From Candidatus Atribacteria bacterium (GTDB lineage: Bacteria; Atribacterota; Atribacteria; Atribacterales; Caldatribacteriaceae), in the NCBI GenBank assembly GCA_029982105.1, contig JARRCQ010000026.1, forward strand, positions 1 to 11,355: DNA of 11,355 bases, written 5' to 3'. Position 1 is the first letter of the stretch. Each line of letters opens with the position of its first letter. Made by a program: the position numbers and the translations under genes. The notes under the pieces are model-generated. The model did no database searches, was not told the DNA's origin, and saw only the letters and a program-made list of their open reading frames with translations. Below are positions 1-5,922 of the stretch, in pieces.

Positions 1-2
1 AT

Positions 3-107
3 TTTCGCCAGAAAGTTAAGGCACTCTTTCAAAAAGCTCAGTATATTGAGCTTTCGGCAAGAAGTGATTTTTCCGATTATTTTTATCAATCTTTGATTTT
101 CGATTAG
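3..107 (+). CDS. C-terminal tail of an unidentified protein, possibly an ASKHA/DUF4445-type protein
   Basis: This is an open frame entering from the left edge. It gives 34 codons and ends at TAG 105-107, 22 nt before the next start. The tail contains YIELSARSDFSDYF and ends SLIFD. An ending of the form YIELS, then F, then F, then L-F resembles, from memory, the C-terminus of DUF4445/ASKHA ATPases, the family that includes reductive activators of corrinoid proteins. The evidence is about twenty residues, so the family is tentative, but the frame itself is plausible because it stops just before a gene on the same strand with its own SD. An 8-bp inverted repeat (33-40 with 47-54) lies inside it and has no T-tract. 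Confidence 0.5.
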   Translation, partial: FRQKVKALFQKAQYIELSARSDFSDYFYQSLIFD

Positions 108-129
108 ACTGGAAAAGGGGATAGGGAAG

Positions 130-1422
130 ATGGCAGTGATTAAACCATTTCGAGGTTATTTTTATTCTTCACAATTTATTAAAAATCATCCTATAGAGCA
201 TCTGGCAGCTCCTCCTTATGATGTAATATCAGAGAAGGAAAAAGCCCGGTTAGCAGAAGAGCCTTATAATTTCGTCCACCTTACTTTGGGGAAAGTGGAA
301 AATAGTTACCAAAAGGCAAAAGAGCGGCTGCAAGACTGGATAAAGGAAGGAGTAATAGAACAGGATGAAGCTCCCTCTTTCTATATAGATGAACAGGAGT
401 TTCAACTCAATTCCGGAGAGCGAAAAAAAAGAACTGGTTTTGTAGCTTTAGTGCGTTTAGAAAATTGGGAAAAGAAGATTATTATGCCTCATGAGCGAAC
501 TATGCCTAAATATTCTCTGGATCGATTAGAGCTTTTGCGAGCTACTAGAGCCAATTTGGAACAAATATTCGGGATTTTTAATGATTCTTCAGGAGGAATT
601 GATGAGCTTTTAGAGGAAAACAAAAAAGAAGAAAACTTTATGTTCCAGTTTACTGATTACCAGGGAGTTACCCACCGGTTGTGGAGAATAAAAGAAAAAG
701 AAGTAATAGATAAGATAAAACGAATCCTTAGCCCGCGCACCATTATCATTGCTGATGGTCATCATCGCTATGAGACTAGTCTAATGTACCGAGAAGAAAG
801 AAGAAAAGAGCTGCAAGACCCCTGGGAAGAAATACCTGAAGATTATGTGATGATGACCTTGGTTAATATGAAAAACCCGGGGCTTTTGATTCTTCCTACT
901 CATCGATTGGTGCATAATTTACCCGAGGAAAGAGTAAAAGAGTTTTTCCGCCGGTGCGAGAATTATTTTACGGTTAAAAATTTTGCTAATGAACGAGAGA
1001 TGGAAGAGTTTTTGCGCTCTGCTCCTCTTTATACCATTGGAGTTTATGATAAGGTAGAAAATAAGTGGGGAGCTATAACCTTAAAGGATTTGCAAGTGAT
1101 GGATGAAAAGCTGGGGAAAGAAAATGTAAATCGTTATTTAGATACCGCCATTTTGCATGAAGTAGTGTTTAAAGAAATTTTAGGGATTAATAAAGATGGA
1201 GAAGGAGAAAGTGAACATGTTGATTATCTCCGAGGGACTAAAGATGTTTTTGCCTTAGCCCGGGAAGAAAATTACTATCAGCTGGTCTTTGTAATGCGCG
1301 CCACCCCCTTAGAGAGAGTAGAAGAAGCGGTTACTTATGCCCAGCGGATGCCCCAGAAATCTACCTATTTTTATCCTAAAGTGTGGAGTGGGTTAGTCTT
1401 TCGCCTACTGGATGAGGAATAA
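130..1422 (+). CDS. DUF1015 family protein, possible small-molecule (serine) kinase
   Basis: This 430-residue protein has about the usual length for DUF1015 and starts at ATG 130 behind purine-rich SD-like AGGGG (116-120) and AGGG. Family signatures seen are AAPPYDV (residues 26-32), an HERT block with the following DRLELLRATRAN (121-142), and ADGHHRYET (208-217). The DGHHR motif resembles the nucleotide-handling motif of ParB-like proteins, including the archaeal free serine kinase SerK, and DUF1015 members have been linked to ATP-dependent phosphorylation of L-serine to O-phosphoserine. Family membership is clear, but the reaction is inferred and was not tested for this subgroup. No signal peptide or membrane segment is visible, so it should be cytosolic. 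The stop is 3 nt before the hexulose-phosphate synthase start, so the two are almost certainly co-transcribed. No serine or cysteine biosynthesis gene is in view, so another substrate remains possible. Confidence 0.85.
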   Translation: MAVIKPFRGYFYSSQFIKNHPIEHLAAPPYDVISEKEKARLAEEPYNFVHLTLGKVENSYQKAKERLQDWIKEGVIEQDEAPSFYIDEQEFQLNSGERKKRTGFVALVRLENWEKKIIMPHERTMPKYSLDRLELLRATRANLEQIFGIFNDSSGGIDELLEENKKEENFMFQFTDYQGVTHRLWRIKEKEVIDKIKRILSPRTIIIADGHHRYETSLMYREERRKELQDPWEEIPEDYVMMTLVNMKNPGLLILPTHRLVHNLPEERVKEFFRRCENYFTVKNFANEREMEEFLRSAPLYTIGVYDKVENKWGAITLKDLQVMDEKLGKENVNRYLDTAILHEVVFKEILGINKDGEGESEHVDYLRGTKDVFALAREENYYQLVFVMRATPLERVEEAVTYAQRMPQKSTYFYPKVWSGLVFRLLDEE

Positions 1423-1425
1423 ACT

Positions 1426-2079
1426 ATGAAATCTTACTTACAACTGGCTCTGGATATTGTAACCCGGGAAGAAGCTAAACACCTTGTTTCCTCTCTTTTA
1501 GATTATGTAGATATTATAGAAGTAGGAACTCCTTTGATTCTCCGTTATGGTCTTTCTATGGTTACAGAAATAAGGAAATTAGGGGAAGATAAAAAGATTT
1601 TTGCTGATACCAAAATTGTAGATGCTGGAAAATGGGAGACCGGAGAAGCTTTAAAAAGTGGAGCAGATATGGTTTCAGTGCTGGCTGGCGCCTCTCTTTT
1701 TACGCTTCGGGAGGCCAAAGAAGTTTGCCAGGAAAGGAAAGCGCAGTTAGTGGTGGACACCATTGATTTTTTCTTCCCCTATCCTCAAAAGGTGAAAGAA
1801 ATTAAGGAGATTAACCCTGATTTTCTTTCTCTTCATCTTGCTTCTGATGCTTTCCAGAGAGGAGAAAGCTGGTTAGCAGTGATGGAGAAATCTCCTTTTC
1901 TCTCTGAGAAAAATTTCTCCTTTATGGTAGCAGGAGGGATAAGCCCTGCTACTCTACCCCAGATAATAAAAGAAGTTTCTCCGGCGGTGGTAGTGGTAGG
2001 TTCCGCTATTACTAATTCTCCTCACCCTGAAGAAATAACTAAAGAAATAAGGAGGATAATCGATGAGTTGGAGTTTTGA
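1426..2079 (+). CDS. hxlA: 3-hexulose-6-phosphate synthase-like protein (OMP decarboxylase superfamily)
   Basis: This family makes D-arabino-3-hexulose 6-phosphate from ribulose 5-phosphate and formaldehyde, reversibly, in the cytosol. The 217 residues form one (beta/alpha)8 barrel. Visible motifs are ALD at 8-10, E32 in IIEVGTP, the superfamily DxKxxD as D61, K63 and D66 (ADTKIVDAG), D111 in VVDTID, H137, AGGIS (169-173) and the phosphate-binding VVVGSAIT (189-196). Asp at 111, and no Arg soon after H137, fit a synthase better than 3-keto-L-gulonate-6-phosphate decarboxylase, which I recall having Glu and Arg there. The isomerase next door supports this. The usual HTGxDxQ block is replaced by HLASDAFQRG, and the stretch after D111 (FFFPYP) is unusual, so the protein is divergent and its substrate may differ. 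GAGGA at 1414-1418 gives a 7-nt SD spacing. Confidence 0.82.
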   Translation: MKSYLQLALDIVTREEAKHLVSSLLDYVDIIEVGTPLILRYGLSMVTEIRKLGEDKKIFADTKIVDAGKWETGEALKSGADMVSVLAGASLFTLREAKEVCQERKAQLVVDTIDFFFPYPQKVKEIKEINPDFLSLHLASDAFQRGESWLAVMEKSPFLSEKNFSFMVAGGISPATLPQIIKEVSPAVVVVGSAITNSPHPEEITKEIRRIIDELEF

Positions 2080-2632
2080 CCAGGCAGCGGAGGTAGTTCT
2101 TAAAGAGACTCATACTCTTCTTACTACTTTGGATGCTGAGAAAGTCAAAAGATTGATTGCTCATGTGGAAAAGGACTGGCCGGAGAAAAGACTTTTTTTC
2201 TGGGCTAGAGGGAGAAGCTTTTTAGTGCTGCGGGGCTTTGCTATGCGTCTCATGCATATGGGATATGAAGTGCACATTGTAGGAGAAGTGGATTGCCCGG
2301 CCATAGGAGAAGGAGATATTTTAATAGTAGCTTCAGGTTCTGGAGGAACGTCATCGGTTTTGCTCCTGGTAGACAAAGCTCGCCAGTTTGGAGCCCAAAT
2401 AGTGGCTATAACGGGAAGACCCAATTCTCCTCTCCAAGAAAAAACTGATGAGGTGGTGGAGTTTAACCCTGAAAAAGCAGGAGACAGTGTTCAGCTTTAT
2501 TCTAATGGAGGAGGGACTCGGTTTGAACATTCCCTGATGCTCTTTTTGGATAGTGTCATCTTGAGTTTAGTTTTCTCCCGGCGGGAAGAAGCTTACCAAG
2601 AGATGTTGAAACGTCATGCCAATTTAGAATGA
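2063..2632 (+). CDS. hxlB: 6-phospho-3-hexuloisomerase (SIS domain)
   Basis: This enzyme isomerises D-arabino-3-hexulose 6-phosphate to fructose 6-phosphate, the second step of the RuMP route. The 189 residues are one SIS domain of normal length. Seen in order are ARGRS (48-52, usually GAGRS), the near-invariant FAMRLMHMGY (59-68), VGEVDCPAI (73-81), the sugar-phosphate loop SGSGGTS (91-97), NSPLQEKTDEVVEF (121-134), FEHSLMLFLD (154-163) and the family ending KRHANLE (183-189). The ending and the FAMRLMH block make the family call strong. It starts inside the synthase gene with a 17-nt overlap behind GGAGG (2051-2055, 7-nt spacing), which implies translational coupling and possibly a working complex. 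The Arg in place of the first alanine of GAGRS is mildly unusual. Confidence 0.92.
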   Translation: MSWSFDQAAEVVLKETHTLLTTLDAEKVKRLIAHVEKDWPEKRLFFWARGRSFLVLRGFAMRLMHMGYEVHIVGEVDCPAIGEGDILIVASGSGGTSSVLLLVDKARQFGAQIVAITGRPNSPLQEKTDEVVEFNPEKAGDSVQLYSNGGGTRFEHSLMLFLDSVILSLVFSRREEAYQEMLKRHANLE

Positions 2633-2689
2633 TGCATTGTTGAAAGAGGTTTAGATAGAAAAATTATTATAAAAGTTGGAGGGAGAACT

Positions 2690-4183
2690 ATGTCCAAGAA
2701 AAATTACCTGGTATTTGATTTTGGTGCCAGTAATGGAAGAGCTATTGTTGCCGCCTTTGATGGAGAGAAAGTAACCACCGAGGTAACTCACCGTTTTGAA
2801 CATGGTCCAGTGTATGTTACCGGGACTCTTTATTGGGATATTCTTTATTTGTTTTCTGAGCTCGTAAATGGTCTTCAAGTTTCCTTATCCAAATATCCCG
2901 CCATCTCATCTTTGGCTATTGATACCTGGGGTTGTGATTTTGGTTTTCTTGATGAACAGGGAAAGTTGATTGCTAACCCAGTGACCTATCGAGATAAAAA
3001 CCGCATAAGCCGGTCCTCCCTCTTATATGAAGTTCTTCCTCAGCGAGAATTATTTGAATTATCTGCAGGTGCAACCAGTGAAATTATGGGGATTTTCCAG
3101 CTATTTTCTTTCCAATATGATAACTCTCTGGAAATAAGAAGTGGTCGGAAAATGCTTATGATTCCTGACCTCTTAAATTACTTTTTAACCGGGAGAATTT
3201 GTAACGAGTATACCAATGCTACTATGACCCTTTTATGCAATCAGTATGAACGCACCTGGGAGAGAAAAATCCTGGATCGGATGGGCATATCTCCTTCCAT
3301 TCTCAATGAGTTGATTATGCCTGGTGAGCAAGTAGGGGTGATACAGGAAGATATCAGGGAGCAATGGGGAGTTGGTCCTCTTCCTGTGGTTGCTCCTGCC
3401 ACTCATGATACGGCCTCAGCTGTGGCTGGTATTCCAGTAACTGATTCTCGAAAACCTTGGGCCTTCATCAGTTTGGGAACTTGGGCTATTATGGGATTGG
3501 AGACTCTCCAACCTATTGTTACTGATACAGTTTTTACCTCAGGTTATGGAAACAATGCTATCCCTGAAGGAAGAAACATGCTGGTAAAATACATTGCTGC
3601 TTTGTGGATTATTCAACAGTGTCGAAACCGATGGAGAAATGAATACCAGAGGAACTTAAGCTGGGATGAGATAGTTGCTGCTTCAGAAAAAGCCGGACCA
3701 TCTAAAGCCTATATTGATGTAGATGACCCTCTATTTGGTCAACCTCAGGTGGATATGCCTGGGGTTATTCAAGAATACTGTCAGCGAAAAGGACAAGAAG
3801 TCCCTTCCTCTTTAGGTGAAATTGCCCGCTGTTTTTATGAGAGCTTAGTTTTGAAATTTCGCTATAACCTGGAGTTACTGGAGAAGATAAGTAATAGACA
3901 CTTAGAGTTACTTCATATCGTGGGGGGAGGGTCACAGAATAAAACTCTCTGCCAATGGATTGCTGATGCTACAGGGATTCCAGTGGTTGCTGGACCAGCA
4001 GAAACTACATCGATGGGTAATTTGATAATGCAGCTAAAGGCCGATGGTGAAATCAAAAATTTAGAAGAGGGTCGAGAGATTGTGCTTCGCTCCTCATCTG
4101 TGGAACAATATGAGCCAGGTGATAAGAGTTATTGGAATGAGGTCTATGAAAAGTATCTAAGACTCTTTTCTCTTTGCTCGTGA
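2690..4183 (+). CDS. rhaB: FGGY-family carbohydrate kinase, rhamnulokinase type
   Basis: Rhamnulokinase uses ATP to phosphorylate L-rhamnulose at C1. The 497-residue length matches the family. The N-terminal actin-like ATPase lobe has DFGASNGR (10-17). LAIDTWGCDFGFLD (75-88) and NPVTYRD (96-102) are typical of the RhaB branch. The second lobe has HDTASAVAGIP (239-249) with the expected catalytic base D240, SLGTWAIMG (261-269), the adenosine loop GGGSQN (412-417) and TTSMGN (439-444). It has its own SD (GGAGG 2678-2682, 7-nt spacing) and lies 57 nt after the isomerase with no clear terminator, so it may be in the same operon. No rhamnose isomerase, aldolase, transporter or regulator is in view. 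The substrate could therefore be another ketose, for example a pentulose linked to the RuMP pair. Family call strong, substrate uncertain. Confidence 0.85.
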   Translation: MSKKNYLVFDFGASNGRAIVAAFDGEKVTTEVTHRFEHGPVYVTGTLYWDILYLFSELVNGLQVSLSKYPAISSLAIDTWGCDFGFLDEQGKLIANPVTYRDKNRISRSSLLYEVLPQRELFELSAGATSEIMGIFQLFSFQYDNSLEIRSGRKMLMIPDLLNYFLTGRICNEYTNATMTLLCNQYERTWERKILDRMGISPSILNELIMPGEQVGVIQEDIREQWGVGPLPVVAPATHDTASAVAGIPVTDSRKPWAFISLGTWAIMGLETLQPIVTDTVFTSGYGNNAIPEGRNMLVKYIAALWIIQQCRNRWRNEYQRNLSWDEIVAASEKAGPSKAYIDVDDPLFGQPQVDMPGVIQEYCQRKGQEVPSSLGEIARCFYESLVLKFRYNLELLEKISNRHLELLHIVGGGSQNKTLCQWIADATGIPVVAGPAETTSMGNLIMQLKADGEIKNLEEGREIVLRSSSVEQYEPGDKSYWNEVYEKYLRLFSLCS

Positions 4184-4197
4184 AGAGTTCATCTTGC

Positions 4198-4225
4198 TTG
4201 TAAATTCCTCTTTTTTAGTTATAAT
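4198..4225 (+). promoter_or_regulatory. Candidate sigma-70 type promoter before the Wzz-like gene
   Basis: TTGTAA (4198-4203) and a perfect TATAAT (4220-4225) are separated by 16 nt in the 89-nt gap after the kinase gene. Transcription would start near 4232, about 40 nt before the ATG at 4273. The -10 box lies in the loop between two complementary hexamers, TTCCTC (4205-4210) and GAGGAA (4227-4232). A short T-run (4236-4240) follows, so a weak terminator for the upstream gene may overlap this promoter. Called by eye from consensus only. Confidence 0.5.
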
Positions 4226-4272
4226 TGAGGAAAGATTTTTAGAGGTCGTAATCTTTGGATGGGAGGAAAAAG

Positions 4273-5496
4273 ATGGAAGAGCATAATGATTATTCAGGAG
4301 AAGAAATAGACCTGCGAGGGCTCATTGAAGTTCTCTGGAGGAGAAAGTGGTTAATTTTAGCTATTGTATTAGTTGCTGTAGCTGTTGCCGGATTCTTTAG
4401 TTTTTTTGTCATTTCTCCCGTTTATGAAGCGAGTGTTCTGGTGGAGTTGCGTTTTCCGGAGCAAATAGAAAAAAAAGAGGCTTATCGCCTTCAGATAAGA
4501 GATCCTTATTTTTTGAGCCAGGTTATTGAAAAGCTTCAATTAGACCCTCAAAAATATGACCCATTCTCCTTTCGGGAAGCACTGAATGTGGAAGTGCCTG
4601 GAAATACCAATTTTTTGAAAATAACAGTAAAAAATGGTGATTCTCAAAAGATTGCAGAAGTTGCTAATGCCATTGCTTCCCAATTTGTTGATTTTGCTAT
4701 TTATAGCACTCAGGAAGATGTAAAAAAAGAGCTTCTCTCTTTAGAAGAGGGAATGAAAGAATGGCAGAATAAACTTGACGAGATTGGGAGAAAAAAGAGA
4801 GATTTCTTGATTCAGTCAGATATAGAAACTCTGGAAAGAGAATTAGAGGCTAAGAAAGTTCTGTGGGGGAGCTTCCAGAAAGACCTTCTTCTACTGGAGG
4901 TTCAGAAAAGAGAGCTTCAAGCTACCTTGGAAAAAGCAAAAGAGAAGTTAGAAAGCGAACCTCCTTATTTGAAGCTGCGCCAATCAGCCTTTGGTAATTT
5001 GGCAGGAGAAAATATCACGGAAGGTATTATTAGTGGCCTATTTCCCTTTAGAATGGAAAGTGAAGTAGTTAATGTAGTATATAATGTTCTTAAAGAACAA
5101 GCGATAAATCTTGAAACTCAGCTTTCAGGGATAGAGGCTCGAAAAAAGAGCATGCAAGAAACCGCCAGAGAGGTACAAACAGAGTTAAAAAACCTCGAGG
5201 GTACTCTTTTAGAAAAAATGGTTGAGCGTGATCAAATCCAGGGAGAATATGATTCTACTCTCGAAATTTATAATTCTTTTGTTCGGAAGTATAGGGAAAA
5301 CCAGGTTTATTCTATGAGTGAGGAAGTTAATGCTGGAGTGAGAATTGTTTCTCCTGCTCTTCCTCCTCAAGTGCCTATCTCACCCAGGAAAATGCTCAAC
5401 ATAGCGATAGCGGGTGTCCTGGGGATATTTGTAGGAATAATCGCTGCATTTGTAGTAGAATATTGGAAGAAAACCACTCCTTCTCCTGAAAAGTAA
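4273..5496 (+). CDS. Wzz/chain-length-determinant-like membrane protein
   Basis: Start chosen at ATG 4273 because GGGAGG (4261-4266) lies 6 nt upstream; an earlier in-frame ATG at 4255 would put that SD inside the gene. The 407-residue protein opens with a Wzz N-terminal motif (DLRGLIEVLWRRKW, 13-26) and a membrane helix at about 26-48. A long charged periplasmic/extracytoplasmic part follows, with probable coiled coils near 150-230 and 275-345. It ends with the proline-rich PALPPQVPISPRK (361-373), a second helix at about 375-397 and a short cytosolic tail. This is the layout of polysaccharide co-polymerases that set the chain length of O-antigen, capsule or exopolysaccharide. No BY-kinase domain, Walker motif, polymerase or glycosyltransferase is present in or near it, so its polymer partner is unknown. 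A promoter candidate before it and a strong terminator after it suggest a single-gene transcript. Confidence 0.82.
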   Translation: MEEHNDYSGEEIDLRGLIEVLWRRKWLILAIVLVAVAVAGFFSFFVISPVYEASVLVELRFPEQIEKKEAYRLQIRDPYFLSQVIEKLQLDPQKYDPFSFREALNVEVPGNTNFLKITVKNGDSQKIAEVANAIASQFVDFAIYSTQEDVKKELLSLEEGMKEWQNKLDEIGRKKRDFLIQSDIETLERELEAKKVLWGSFQKDLLLLEVQKRELQATLEKAKEKLESEPPYLKLRQSAFGNLAGENITEGIISGLFPFRMESEVVNVVYNVLKEQAINLETQLSGIEARKKSMQETAREVQTELKNLEGTLLEKMVERDQIQGEYDSTLEIYNSFVRKYRENQVYSMSEEVNAGVRIVSPALPPQVPISPRKMLNIAIAGVLGIFVGIIAAFVVEYWKKTTPSPEK

Positions 5497-5546
5497 AGTT
5501 TTATTAGTTTTTCATCTATCTCTTTGGCTTTTTATTTTGCGCTGTT

Positions 5547-5592
5547 AACTACTGAGGAACACTTTTTCTTCCTCAGTAGTTTTTAAATTTTT
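5547..5592 (+). terminator. Strong intrinsic terminator after the Wzz-like gene
   Basis: A perfect 13-bp stem pairs AACTACTGAGGAA (5547-5559) with TTCCTCAGTAGTT (5569-5581) around a 9-nt loop. It is followed by TTTAAATTTTT (5582-5592). It starts about 50 nt after the upstream stop codon. The opposite strand lacks a T-run after the stem, so it should act mainly on + strand transcription. Confidence 0.88.
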
Positions 5593-5640
5593 GATCTATT
5601 TTTTTAATTCTATGCCTTAGGCTGCCTGTCTTTTGGAGGT

Positions 5641-5664
5641 TATGAGGGGGTTTACCCCCTCATA
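5641..5664. repeat. Perfect 10-bp inverted repeat (hairpin) of unknown role
   Basis: TATGAGGGGG (5641-5650) and CCCCCTCATA (5655-5664) pair perfectly around a TTTA loop, giving a GC-rich stem in an AT-rich gap. No T-run follows on either strand, so it is not a standard terminator. GGAGG (5635-5639) lies immediately before it. Read as DNA it could be a protein-binding site, and as RNA a stable stem. Confidence 0.75.
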
Positions 5665-5801
5665 GTCATTGGATTTTGCAGTTAACTATATTATGTTTGT
5701 TTTTAGCACCGCAGGTTGTCTGTCTTTGTATCTCCGCCAACCAGGATTGATTTATCTCGACAAAAATTTAATAATGAGTTAGGCTATGTTGGGTTTATTT
5801 T

Positions 5802-5810
5802 TGGTACAAT
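5802..5810 (+). promoter_or_regulatory. Candidate extended -10 promoter for the murJ operon
   Basis: TG-G-TACAAT (5802-5810) matches an extended -10 element (TGn then TAnAAT), and I see no good -35 box at the usual distance. Transcription would start near 5817 and give a leader of about 106 nt before the murJ ATG, ending in the hairpin at 5874-5894. Based on consensus by eye only. Confidence 0.4.
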
Positions 5811-5873
5811 ATTCTGCCTGAAGAAAAGTAGTGTTCAGGAAAGCTAAAAATTAAATATTGGAGAAAAAGGAAA

Positions 5874-5904
5874 AGAGGAAGAATCTCTTCCTTTATTCTT
5901 TTTT
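5874..5904 (+). terminator. Terminator-like hairpin (possible attenuator) just before murJ
   Basis: A 9-bp stem including one G-U pair joins 5874-5882 (AAGAGGAAGA core) to 5886-5894 (TCTTCCTTT) around a 3-nt loop. It is followed after one base by TTCTTTTTT (5896-5904). It ends only 18 nt before the murJ start and the stem takes up the purine-rich stretch nearest that start. It is weaker than the 5547 terminator, with only four G-C pairs. It could end a short upstream transcript or act as an attenuator within the murJ leader. Confidence 0.5.
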
Positions 5905-5922
5905 GATAGTTAACTATAAATT

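Larger units (their letters stand above)
5680..5918. repeat. Two copies of AGTTAACTATA, the second next to the murJ start
   Basis: AGTTAACTATA occurs at 5680-5690 and at 5908-5918, and each copy is followed within a few bases by TTATG. The second copy is part of a 12-bp perfect palindrome (ATAGTTAACTAT, 5906-5917) ending 5 nt before the murJ ATG. A shorter GTTAACTA also occurs at 5544-5551, where it overlaps the left arm of the first terminator. The coordinates span both copies. A shared binding site is possible, but such AT-rich palindromes can arise by chance. Confidence 0.45.
5497..5922. other. 426-base intergenic region without a convincing gene
   Basis: No frame of useful length with a recognisable product is visible on either strand. 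From left to right it holds a strong terminator for the Wzz-like gene, a perfect 10-bp hairpin (5641-5664), an unassigned stretch (about 5665-5795), an extended -10 promoter candidate (5802-5810), a small hairpin (CCTGAA 5817-5822 with TTCAGG 5834-5839), and a terminator-like hairpin just before murJ. Two imperfect copies of an AGG-TG-CTGTCTTT motif occur near 5620 and 5713. I looked for a tRNA fold and found none. A small RNA between the two terminators cannot be excluded. Confidence 0.7.

Noticed and set aside
33..54. 8-bp inverted repeat AAAGCTCA / TGAGCTTT as a terminator
   Set aside because: It lies inside the reading frame of the upstream gene, more than 50 nt before its stop, and no T-run follows.
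1545..1763. Minus-strand open frames within HPS, PHI, kinase, murJ and lepA genes
   Set aside because: They lie opposite or out of frame with well-identified conserved genes, show no family motifs, and follow from composition.
4205..4240. TTCCTC / GAGGAA hairpin with T-run as a terminator for the kinase gene
   Set aside because: Only 6 bp with a 16-nt AT-rich loop and a gap before the T-run; it overlaps the better supported promoter, so I do not list it as a terminator.
4255..4272. Earlier ATG for the Wzz-like gene (MDGRKK extension)
   Set aside because: It would place the clear GGGAGG SD inside the coding region, and the family N-terminus is complete from 4273.
5642..5665. Seven-codon frame (MRGFTPS) with GGAGG just before it
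   Set aside because: The SD-to-ATG spacing is only 2 nt and the frame is simply the perfect hairpin read as codons; most likely chance.
5701..5760. Possible tRNA-like segment (GC-richer patch with CCGCAGG and CCGCCAACCAGG)
   Set aside because: No acceptor stem, no T-loop GTTCGA-type sequence and no anticodon arm could be drawn; the best pairing is a 5-bp stem.
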